Origin: Ichthyophis bannanicus
Lineage: Eukaryota > Chordata > Amphibia > Gymnophiona > Ichthyophiidae
NCBI GenBank assembly: GCA_033557465.1
Contig: CM066047.1
Location: forward strand, 7,580,234 to 7,644,233
Direction of reading: 5' to 3'
Length of the DNA: 64,000 nt
Under the pieces are notes generated by a model. That model saw nothing but the letters and a program-made list of their open reading frames with translations, was not told where the DNA came from and did no database searches. Below, piece after piece: positions 43,964-54,002 of the stretch (positions are counted from its first letter, which is position 1; each line of letters opens with the position of its first letter). The position numbers and the translations under genes are program-made.

Positions 43964-44398
43964 GTTTTGCTGTCCAATCAGTTGCCGCTGTGGTTATATA
44001 AAAGCAGCCGTTGGGTTCGGCGTTTTTTTGGGCGATTGATCCAAGATGGGGTTTTTCACTTGACACAGGACCTCCATAGGTCCGAAACATGCATGTCGTG
44101 TAAGCAGCTTTCCCCTCACGGAGAATCATGTCTCGCCTTCATTGAGATAAGTGATTTTTCACTACCTAATATTTTGGTTTTTGTGACCTTTTTAATAAAA
44201 AGGGACTTCCCGGAGCGGAGAGAAAAGGCTCCCCCCCCTTCTCTCTCTTGCCGGGGATGCCCGACAAAAAAATACTAAAAAAATATATATAAGATATTCA
44301 AGGTTTTGTACTTCAAGTATAATATGGATTAAGTAGACGCTGTGATTATAAGCATAGAACTCAACGTTCTATAATCAATGACTTTTTGCATTCATAGT
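43961..44398 (+). repeat. PLE right pseudo-LTR
   Basis: Begins TCTGTTTTGCTGTCCAATCA and ends TTTGCATTCATAGT. It is the inverted partner of 41039-41476. The outer end abuts the target duplication directly, without the 38-nt tail present at the other side. Confidence 0.9.
44056..44106 (+). ncRNA. Decayed hammerhead-ribozyme-like motif (right pseudo-LTR)
   Basis: Plus strand copy of the motif at 41334-41386: TTGACACAGGACC, CCATA loop, GGTCCGAAACATGCATGTC. Stem II is perfect (GGACC/GGTCC). The CUGANGA strand is substituted in the same way, so the damage predates the copying of both pseudo-LTRs or is shared by the family. Confidence 0.5.
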
Positions 44399-44827
44399 AC
44401 CGGAAGTAGATTGCCAGGCCTTTCTTCCAAGGGAATGGAGGGTTATGTGACTTGCCCAAGGCCACAAGGAGTACTAGTTTTTTAATTTTATTTATTTACA
44501 TTCTCTTATATACCGCGCTATTCTGCATCAGTGCGGTTTACATTGAACAAACTGAAATTACATTGAACAGGGCATTATAACTTGGAGATAACTATTTTAC
44601 AGGGAACATGGGCTATGGAGGGTTAAGTGGCTTGCCCAAGACCACAAGGAGCACCTGTGGGACTAGAAAACCCAGTCCTTCCGGCCCAAGGTTGCTGTCC
44701 TCTAGTGGGATTTGAACCCCCGACCTTCCAGCCTGAAGTACCTTGCCCCAACCACTAGGCCACTCCTCTACAAGTGCTGATTGCTTGGTTACCAAGCCAG
44801 TGTTCTAACCACTAGGCTACTCCTCAC
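44399..44827 (-). mobile_element. SINE interrupted by a second SINE
   Basis: 44432-44475 (GGAGGGTTATGTGACTTGCC, AAGGCCACAAGGAG) and 44772-44827 (CCAGTGTTCTAACCACTAGG, CTACTCCTCA) are the core and head of one CORE/MIR-like SINE, read on minus. A complete SINE of the same class (44478-44771) separates them. Confidence 0.5.
44478..44771 (-). mobile_element. tRNA-headed SINE, near complete
   Basis: From 44771 on minus: A box TGGCCTAGTGGTTGGGGC, B box GGGGGTTCAAATCCC, the core GTGGTCTTGGGCAAGCCACT, TAACCCTCC, then a tail GTAAACCGCACTGATGCAG, GCGGTATATAAGAGAATG ending in AAATAAATAAAAT. Box spacing fits a tRNA-derived internal Pol III promoter. The best-preserved SINE in the window. Confidence 0.75.
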
Positions 44828-44967
44828 ATGCATTACCTATTGTATATTATGTCGCATATTTGTCCTGTTATGTTTTTGTAAATGAAACTTATCCCGGTAC
44901 CCCGCTCTCCCCTGATGTTGTGGTTTTCTTGTGTGCTGTTTGGTTAAGCTTGGCCTTTACCCTTGCT

Positions 44968-46767
44968 CAGGGGCGGCTCTATCATGAGGCGAAGTGAGGC
45001 GGCTGCCTCAGGCGGCAAAGTTTTAAAGGCGGCAAAAAGTGCCCCCAAAACAGCCGCCCATGCAGCGGTGTCCCGCCCCCAAAGGAAGTTGTATGCAAAG
45101 GAAGTTACTTCCTTTGGGGCGGGACACAGCTGCACGGGAAGGCTCCACACTGGCTGGCTTTGTGTTTAAGCTGATCTCGCAGCCACGGTTCTAAGAAGCA
45201 GGAGCCGCGGCTGCTATAGGAAGGAGAGGTGACGAGTCTGCCGCTGCCGAGAAGTGGACTGGGCAGCGGCAGCAACTTGAATGTTATTATTTCCCTGGGG
45301 GCCAGGACTGGAAATGGGCGGCCGGGGGGGGGGTGTCTAGGACTGGAAATGGGCTGATGTGGGGGGCTCTATGACTGGAAATGAGCTGATGGGGGGGGTT
45401 ACGACTGGAAGTGGGCTATGTGGGTGTTTAGGACTGGTAATGGGCTATGGGGGGTCTAGGACTGGAAATGGGATGATGGGGGGGTTTAGGACTGGAAATG
45501 GGATGATGGGGGGGGTTTAGGACTGGAAATGGGATGATGGGGGGGTTAGGACTGGTAATTGGCTATGGAGGGCTAGGACTGGAAATGGGCTGATGGGGGT
45601 ATTAGAACTGGAAATGGGCTGATCGGGAGGGTGGCTAGAACTGGAAACGGGCGGATGGTGGTTTAGAACTGGAAATGGGCTGATTAGGGGGGCTAGGACA
45701 GAAAATGGGCTGATTGGGGGGGCTAGGACTGGAAATGGACTTACTGGGGGGTTAGGAATGGAAATGGACTTACTGGGTGGATAGGACTGGTAATGGGCAG
45801 ATGGGAGGCTAGCACTGGAAATGAGCTAGGACTGGTAATGGGCTGATTGGGGGGCTAGGACTAGTGTGGGCTGAAGGAGGATAGGATTGGAAATGGGCTA
45901 ATGGAGGAGGGGAGGAGAGTGCTGCTGGCCCTGGAAAAAAACTAGGGGCTAGGGCTACAAATGGGCTGATGCGGGAGGATGGTAGAATAGGACTGGAAGG
46001 GAGCGGATAATGAGAGGGTCTGCCAGGGAAAGGATGGGGCACAAAGGGAGTTGACACAGGGGAAGGAGGGGGGCTGTAAAGGAGCTGACACCTGGGATGT
46101 ACTGAAGGGGATCTGGAAGGGAGCTGACATTTGGGGATGGGAGTGGTAGGTGGTTTGGTAATGGGGAGGAGGCTGGAAGGGAGCTGACATGCAAATGGCA
46201 CTGGAAGGGGGATGGACAGATGGTAGGGCGACTGGAAGGGAGGCATTGAGAGTAGATGTGAGCTGATATCTGGGATGGTATTTGGACTAGAAGGGGCTGG
46301 ACAGTGGGAAAGGAGGGGGACTGGAAGGAAATGGACACCAGTTGCAGTCATGGGAATGCAAGGTGGTTGACATTGGAAGGTACTGGGAGGGAAGGACTGG
46401 AAAAGGGGGTGATACTGGGGAGGGTTACTGGAACTGGAAATGGGCTGATGGAAGGAAGTGAAGAAAACAAAAGAAGAGATAAGAAATGGCAGATGGACCA
46501 TAGACCACAGAAAGAGAACTAAGAGAAAACAGGAAAGCTGAAGACTCAGATCAGGACCTGCATGATCAGAGAATGAAATGGTCAGACAACAAAAGGTAGA
46601 AAAAATAATTTTATTTAATTTTAGTTATTGGACTTTGTGCTTTTATATTTTACACAGTACTAGGGAACTGCATCTCTTATTTTTCTGATATTGCACTGCA
46701 TGTGGACTCTGGCTTCTTGAGGTTTCAATTTAAATTTAGTCTACATATTTTTATTTTTACTTTAGAT
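44968..46767. mobile_element. hAT-like repeat left part with ~30-bp minisatellite (right end unknown)
   Basis: CAGGGGCGGCTC at 44968 is a typical hAT-type terminus, followed by GGCTGCCTCAGGCGGCAAAG. From about 45290 to 45940 the text is a degenerate array of GGACTGGAAATGGGCTGATG plus a G run, about 28-32 bp per unit. To 46500 it continues as looser GGAAGGGAGCTGACA-type repeats. No matching right terminus or transposase was found. The segment 46500-46767 is plain AT-rich sequence. Confidence 0.45.
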
Positions 46768-48300
46768 CCGGGGTCTCAAACGCGCAAGAGAATTTTGTGC
46801 GGCCCGCGACGGAGAGGAAACAAAAAAAAAACCCCTGGCTTCGGCTTCTGCGGCAGAATCAGCTGTCCCGCGGCCCCTTCCCGTCTGCCCGGCAGAGCCC
46901 TCAGTCAGCTCCATCAATGGCGGGCTTTTCAGAGCCACGCGAGAGGGAAATACTCTCTTCGTGGGTGGCCCTGAAAGCTGCCGCTGATGGAGCTGAGCTG
47001 AGCTGAGGGCTCTACCGGGCAGACGGGAAGGGGCCGCGGACAGCTGATTCTGTCGCTGCCATGGCAGTAGCAGCAGAAGCCAGGGTTTTTTTGCTTTTTT
47101 TAAATTGACAGTTGATGCTGCCGCTGCCCCACAAAAGCCAGGGTTTTGTTTTTTTTTAATTTACCTGGGCTGATGGGGGTGGAGGGGGTTAGGACTGGAA
47201 ATGGGCTGATGGAGGTTAGGACTGGAGGTGGGCTGATGGGGGGAGTTAGGACTGGTAATGAGTTATGGAGGGGCTAAGACTGAAATGGGGTAATGGGTTA
47301 GGACTGGAAGTGGGCTGATGGGGGGGGGTTAGGACTGGTAATGGGCTATAGGGGGGCTAAGATTGAAAATGCGGTGATGGGAGGGTTAGGCCTGGAAGTG
47401 GGCTGCTGGGGGGCTAAGACTGAAAATGGGCTGTTGGGGGGCTTAGGACTGGTAATGGGCTATGGGGGGGCTAGAACTGGTAATGGACTGGGGGGGTTAT
47501 TAGGACTGGAAATGGGCTGAGTAGAAGGGGGGCTTGAACTGCAAATAGCTGATGGGGAGGGGGGCTTGGAATGGAAATGGGCTATGAGGGGGAGGGAGCT
47601 AGGACTGGAAATGGGCTTAGTGGGGGGAGCTAGGACAAAAATGGGCTGATGGTGGAGCTAGGATAGGAATGGAAATGGGCTGATGCGGGGACTAGAAGGG
47701 AGCGGATGCTGGGTGGGGCTGGGACTAGAAGGGAGCTGATGTTGGGGGAGGATTAGAATGGGATGGGGCTGGGAGAGTGAAATGGAGAGGGGAAAAATAT
47801 TTTGTGTGGAGGGAAGAAAAATCTACAATTGGCCGGGTATTGGGAGAGTGTGGGGATTGAGGATGGAGGGGTAAAATTTGAGTGGATGAAATAGGAATGA
47901 GGAAAGAGCAAAAGGAGAAAGATTAGTACTGTATGTTAAAGCAGATGTAGAGAGAGAATGGGAAAAAAAACTAGGAGAGAGAAGAAAGGACAATTGGACA
48001 GCAGACAATGGAGAGTTAGCAGAAGACACGAAGAAAACAGAAGAAAGTGGCTGGAACAATTGCAACTGAAAAAAATGCACAAAAGGTAGAAAAATATCTC
48101 TTTATTTTGAATTTATTAACTGGAATATGTCAGCCCTGGGAAATGTGCATCATTAACGTCTGTGCTTTGTATGGTAACATTATGCAAATATTTATGCAAA
48201 TGAGGCCCGCGTCTAATGAGGCCCCGCGTCTTATGCGGCCCGCAGGTTACTTTAGAAGTCCTCATTTGGCCTTCAAAGCAATTTGAGTTTGAGACCCATG
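46768..48300. mobile_element. hAT-like non-autonomous element with minisatellite (family copy 3)
   Basis: The ends CCGGGGTCTCAAACG and GTTTGAGACCCATG are inverted repeats of the common hAT type. They are flanked by the 8-bp direct repeat CTTTAGAT (46760-46767 and 48301-48308). The inside has a GC-rich foldback (46800-47100) and a GGGGTTAGGACTGGAAATGG-type array (47160-47770). The last 0.5 kb is the reverse complement of 24100-24830 (TTATGCAAATGAGGCCCGCG, AATGTGCATCATTAACGTCT). No transposase. Confidence 0.7.
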
Positions 48301-48308
48301 CTTTAGAT

Positions 48309-48718
48309 TGTGGTTACTTATTCTGTACTTAGTGAGGGTCAATGTGATTGTTTGACTGTTCTGTTAACATGGAGTTTGTACATAAAGATCTATACTGTAC
48401 TGTAGTAATTTGACTTGTTCAGCTTTTCAAATAGGAGTATGGATGTTCCAGGGCCCACAGTAGTATTTACAGTGACGCTGTTTTTGGATGGGCTCCTTAT
48501 GTGAATTTTGTAAGTTTGTGCTGATAAGGTATGGTAGAGGTTTGCTCTTTGTTGTAAGGTTTTGTATTAGTTCACAATATGCCTGGAACTGGAGAATAGT
48601 GGTGGTGGTGGTTGTTAGTGAGATGATCAGAATCAGATTTTTTTTTTTTTAATATTGAGTTCTGTGGGTGAATGTCCTGGTTTTGCTCTGCACCTACTGT
48701 GGATGCAAAATATATGTT
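48309..48718. other. No recognised gene or repeat
   Basis: AT-rich flank between the hAT-like element and CR1-D. Contains a GGTGGTGGTGGTT stretch and a T run, but no motif of a known family. Confidence 0.4.
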
Positions 48719-49474
48719 AAGAACATAAGATATGCCATACTGGGTAAGACCAACGTCCATCAAGCCCAGTATCCTGTTTCCAACAGTGGCCAATCTAGGT
48801 CATACGTACCTAGCAGTTTCCCCAAAAGACACAGTTCCACAATGCTTGTACTGGGTCAAGCATTGATATCCTGGGTCCCTTCTTAATAATGGTTTAAGGA
48901 CCTTTCCTCCAGGAACTTGTCCAAACCTTTTTTAAACCCAGCTACACAAACAGCCTTTACTACATTCTCCGGTAACAAATTCCAGAGTTTGATTACACGT
49001 TGAGTGAAAAATATTTTCTTTTAGTTCACATCATTTTTATTGAAAATTTTTCCAAAAGAGCAAACAATACAGCATTAGAGAACAACAACCGATATATCCA
49101 ATGAACATTGATACTAATAACATTGATACTAATAACCCCCCAACACAGCCACCCCTTAACCCCCCCCCCCCGTTTGCCCTACCCTCCCCTCCCCTCACAG
49201 CATGTAGGATTCATCGCACATATCAGAGCTAGAAAAGGCCCAACAGACAGCCACTGGCTAGTCCCCCTCTCCCCAGCGCCCTGCACAAGACAGAAAAGGG
49301 GCCAAAGTCTCAGTGCAAGGGAAACTACAAATATCTGGTGCAGAGCACATCCGGGCAACACCGGGACAACACTGGGTCAGCCCCGAGACAGCATCGGGAC
49401 AGCCCTGCAGGAATGGCTACGTCACTGCGGCAGGAAGCCTCCCACGTCAAGTCAGGCATCCCACTCCTAGGGCC

Positions 49475-52400
49475 TCATCCACGAACGTTAAGCACCACCC
49501 CTCGCTCCTTTGCGGACAGTTGAGAAATCACAGGGGACCACACTTCCCAAAACTCCTCCCAAACCCTACCTCCCTTCTGTTGGGCAGTCATCCTTTCCAT
49601 GATCATCAAATCAAACATAGACTGTTCCCACATCCCCAAAAAGGGGGGTGAGGAAGAGATCCAGCGACGGAGTAACGCCCGCTTGACCAACAGAAAGCCC
49701 CGCTCAAATAACACTCTACGCCTGTACGGCAGGTAAGTAAAGCCTAAAGTCCAATTATGGAAGAGACACACTTCCCTCTGTATGTTGCACTCTGACCCCC
49801 GTCCACCGTTGTAGCTGAGCGCAAACTCGCACCCATAAATCATGCACCTTCGGGCAACCCCAAAACTTATGGAGCAGGGTTCCAACTTCCCGATCACACC
49901 ATCCGCATAAAGCATTAGGCCGAACTCCAGCCTGTGCAGCCCATTGGTCGCTAGTATATGCTCTCCACAAAAACTTATACTGCATTTCCTGGAGATAGAC
50001 CCACTTCGATCCTTTCAGAATCCCCTCAAATGCTACGCGCAATATATCCGCCGTCATCTCTTCTACGCCATCCCCTCGCCACCTACCTGCAAGGTCCACC
50101 AAAAGCATATCCCCTCCGGAGGGTCGGAGCAACTGCCGACTAATCTCCTCCCCCGGCAAGCGGTCCACCAACTTTCCCAGCACAAAACGGGGAGAACTAG
50201 AGAGCAACCACCCCTCAGCTCTCACAATCGTTGAGGTTAAATAATGCCGCACCTGCAGATAACCAAAGAAATCTTGGGCGCGAATGTCATATCGCTGTCG
50301 TATCTGCTGAAAACTATCGAGTACACCCGCCGCTCCCGTATACAAATCTCCAAGACACACCAATCCCTTGTCCGCCCATGTGCAAAAGATAGTACGCTGA
50401 GAAAAACCTGGTCTAAAGTCCGGGTTACCCACCAGGGGCATCAGTGGAGACAGTCGGCGATCCCAGTCAAATCTCTGACAGAGTACCCTCCAGCCAGCGC
50501 GCAGGGCCTCCAAATATTTCCTCCCCACCCCCACCCGAGACACCGGGGGTAAGTGCTCAACATGTAGGAGATAAAGGAGATGATACGGGGTGAAGGCCGT
50601 TGTCACCTGTCGGGCCAGAGCCCCCCCCTCGAGTCCTTCCAGGATCGCCCATATGTGGCGGGCCAGATACCGAAGATTATAATTGCGCAGCGATGGCATC
50701 TCTAAACCGCCTTCCTTCCTCCCGTCTAGTCTGCAAGGCCCGTAAAGATATACGCGCGCCGTCGACCCTCCCATAAAAACGCTCGAAGATATTGTTCCAG
50801 GCGCCTCCAATCCCCATCAAGAATCCAAACCGGTAGCATACGAAGAACATAAATCCACCTAGGAAATTCTACCATTGTAAACAGCGCGATCCGCCCTCTC
50901 AGTGACAGTGGAAGACCCTGCCAGCTCAGTAAGGTCTTTTGACTTCTAGCAAGTAATCTGGGCACATTAACACGATATAAATCATCTGGTCGCTCCGGCA
51001 ACTGCACACCCAAATACGTAATCTGCCCGTCCGCCCACACCAATGGAAACTCCCCTACCCAACGAGGTCGCACTCTCCCCCCCACATCTAAAACCACCGA
51101 CTTCGTAGTGTTAATTTTTAGACCCGAAAATCGTCCGTATGCCCGTATCAGAGTTAGTGCATGAGGCAATGACATGAGCGGAGTAGTAAGGCAGAGCAAC
51201 ATGTCATCAGCAAAGGCACAAACTTTCAGCACGTCTCCACCCATTTGAATCCCCATAATTCCGGGGTCGGTCTGCAGAGCCTGTAGCAGCGGCTCCAAGG
51301 CCAACACAAATAATAATGGGGAGAGAGGGCATCCCTGTCGAGTTCCTCTCGCCAATTCAAAGGGGTCCGAGAAAACTCCATTAGAACCCACTCGTGCCAT
51401 AGGTTGCGCATACAGTGCCCGAACCCAGCGCATGAAATCCCCATGAAAACCAAAGGCCTCTAAAGCGACCCAGAGATAGCGCCAGGCCACTCTATCAAAG
51501 GCCTTCTCTGCATCCAGACTAACTAGCAGGAGCTCCTCATTATGCTGCAAACAATGATCCATACCTAAAAGAAGTCTAGTAATATTCCACGATGCCTCCC
51601 GACCCCGCACAAATCCGACTTGTCGCTCATTAATAAGAGACGGCAAGACGGGGGTGAGCCGATTTGCCAGTACGGAGGCCAGAAGCTTTAAGTCACAATT
51701 TATAAGAGAGATCGGTCGATATGAGGCAGGATCCATCGGATCTTTCCCCGGTTTGGGGATCACCGTAATGTCCGCACATCTCATATCTCGCGGAAATATC
51801 CCAGCATCCCGCGCCGCTTCAAACATCACCACCATAGAAGGAGCCAAATTCAGAGCCAAAATTTTATAATACTCCATGCTAAAACCATCTGGGCCTGGAG
51901 CCTTATGAGACTTACCCCGCTTAATACCCTCCAAGACCTCTGCTACCGACAGTGGGGCATTCAATTGTGCTAATATTCCCGCCGAAAGACGCGGCAGCTC
52001 TAAGTTCTGCAGGAAAGCCACCGCTTGGGCATAGTCCCTCTCCTCTTCACTATAGAGGCGCTCATAAAAGGTACGGAAAATCTTAGCTATGTCCTCCGAT
52101 CTATGTTGTATCTTACCAGTCTCATCTCGCAGGACTGGGATAAAGCGAGTACCCCCGGACGTCCGAATAAGCTTTGCTAATAAGCTCCCAGAACGGTTAC
52201 CAAATACATGTAGACGATGTTTATAGTGTTGTATCGAAAGCGTCGCTCTACTCTGGAGCAATGCATTCAGAACTGCCTGCGTTCGAGTGTATTCCCGCTG
52301 GACGGCACTATCCCTATGCCCACCCAACTTCCCCTGCAATATTCGTAAGTCACGTTCCAATTGCAGCACACTACGGTCTATGTGCCTACGTCGACGGGCA

Positions 52401-53311
52401 GTATACGAAATAATCGCTCCACGCAGCACGGCCTTACTAGCCTCCCAAAACAATATCGGTGAACACTGCGGGGTATCATTGAATGAGACATACTCTTCCC
52501 ACTGTTTTTGCAAATATTCCCGAAAGTCCTCGTCTTCCCATAGGTAGACAGGAAAGCGCCATCCTGCTCTAGGCGGCCCTGCACAATCCCAAGTTATCCA
52601 AACCATCCCATGGTCCGAGATCATAATCGGTTCTATCTCAGCCTGCAGGACACACGAAACTCCCTTCGCATTAACCAGAATAGAGTCTATGCGGGACCAG
52701 GTGAGATGCGCTCTGGACTGGTGAGTGTATGTGCGGTCACCCGGGTGTAGCATGCGCCACACATCCACTAACTCACCCTGCCTACAAAGATAGCTAACTC
52801 CCCTTCGTGACCAGGCACCCTCCTCCCGATGATGGGACTTATCAAATCGCGGATCATGTGGACAATTAAAGTCCCCTGCCACAATGACGTTTGCCCGCCC
52901 CGCACCTTTCAGCAAGCCCAATAAATGTGTAAAGAAAGCGTGTTCATAAACATTTGGAGCATACACATTCAATATCCACAGTGGTTCAGCAAAGAGCTTG
53001 CCCTGCAACAAGAGATATCTGCCATGAGGATCTGCCTGCGCTGTGTGAACTTCAAAGGGCACCCCCCTCCGTACTAACACCGCTACTCCCGCTTTCTTTG
53101 TGCCGGAATCAGCACCATAAGAAACCTCTACCCAATCGCGCCTCAATTTCTGATGTTCCCTGGCACTTAAATGGGTCTCTTGCAACAGGGCAATATGCGT
53201 TCCCTTTCGCTTCAACCCCTGCAGGATCTTAGTTCGTTTTATCTGGGAGCCTATGCCTCCAACATTCCAAGACACTATCTTTATCTCAGGCATAGTCCCC
53301 ACTCCATTCAA
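49475..53311 (-). pseudogene. Tx1-2 ORF2: endonuclease and reverse transcriptase, two frame lesions
   Basis: The 861-residue first frame (53311-50726) begins near MPEIKIVSWNVGGIGSQIKR. It has the endonuclease blocks LLQETHLSAREH, NVYAPNVYEHAFF, VAGDFNCPHDPRFDKS, SRIDSILVNA, ISDHGMVWITWD. RT blocks follow: SHKAPGPDGFSMEYYK, ASYRPISLINCDLKLLASVL, NERQVGFVRGREAS, VSLDAEKAFDRVAW, RGTRQGCPLSPLLFVLALE, VCAFADDMLLCL (FADD). After FLWEGRRRAY the frame shifts near 50745 to 50810-49755 (EMPSLRNYNLRYLARHIW, then CGWCDREVGTLLHKFWGC, the C-terminal Cys motif). A second shift near 49790 gives a last stretch (RVLFERGFLLVKRALLRRW) to 49475. All catalytic residues are visible, but the C-terminus is broken. 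Confidence 0.9.
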
Positions 53312-54002
53312 ACCAGCAAATCAAACATCCATAAAGCCACCCAGAGATGCCCAGCCTCATCTCCAGGTGCGTTATCTCAAGGCCCCCAATGCTCCGCCTA
53401 CCATGCTGCGTTCCCAATACCCACACTTTAGCCCCCCTCCCATTTAAAACCCTCCCCTGTTCTCCCTCCCAAGTCTTCACCGCTTGCCATCCTCCGCCCT
53501 CCCCTACCCACACCCCTCTAATCCTCTCTACAAGCCTCTCTTCAACCTCCACCTCGTTCCCTTCCGCCCACCACTCCAACTCCTCTCGGTCCCGTCCCCC
53601 CTCCCTCCCCCGAACCAGTACTACTCCCCCCCTCCCCCTCCCTCCCTCTACCTTTACCTTAAAAAACTCTACCATAACCCTCAAAAGGAGAGAATCACAG
53701 CCCGCACTTCCGGACCGTCCCCCTGCAGTTCCCTACAGAGAGTCTGGGTGAATCACAGCTCAACCAAGCACCCCAGCAGAGAAAAAGCCAACATGCTTAG
53801 TGCTAATAACACAACATGGTTAAACCAGCAGGGTACAGAGATCACCAACCTGTAGCTACACATCCACCACCAGTGTAGCAGCCATGTCACCCCCACAATA
53901 ATGTCCTATTGGCAGCCCCCATCACACTAGACACTCTCATCCAGTCTAGGAGACGCGAGGCCTGCCCATCCAGGTTACAGTCAAGCAGGTCCATATTCCC
54001 GA
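53312..54002. other. Long, pyrimidine-rich spacer between Tx1-2 ORF1 and ORF2
   Basis: About 690 bp without a LINE coding motif. The plus strand from 53400 to 53660 is almost pure C/T (CCTCCCAAGTCTTCACC, CCCCCCTCCCCCTCCCTCCC), so the element RNA would be purine-rich here. ORFs crossing it on either strand are low-complexity artefacts. Confidence 0.6.

Larger units (their letters stand above)
41001..44398 (-). mobile_element. Penelope-like retroelement with inverted pseudo-LTRs
   Basis: A 3.4-kb element with a 14-bp target duplication ACCGGAAGTAGATT at 40987-41000 and 44399-44412. Its two pseudo-LTRs are in inverted orientation (41039-41476 and 43961-44398), with an extra 38-nt tail at 41001-41038 on one side. 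Both the tail and the variable pseudo-LTR orientation are known PLE traits. The minus-strand gene encodes the PLE reverse transcriptase fused to a GIY-YIG endonuclease. A 53-bp stretch at the inner edge of the right pseudo-LTR is foreign (see the filler feature). Confidence 0.9.

Noticed and set aside
44700..44771. Functional tRNA gene
   Set aside because: A and B boxes are present, but they continue into a CORE/MIR-like body and an A-rich tail; it is a SINE head without a cloverleaf acceptor stem.
45809..46501. 230-codon Pro/Ser-rich minus-strand ORF
   Set aside because: It is the complement of a G/A-rich minisatellite; overlapping ORFs of similar composition occur in other frames.
46760..48308. 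Autonomous hAT transposon
   Set aside because: Ends and the 8-bp duplication fit, but no transposase frame or motif exists inside.
53286..53855. ORFs on both strands across 53286-53855
   Set aside because: Low-complexity reads of the C/T-rich spacer in Tx1-2; no LINE motif.
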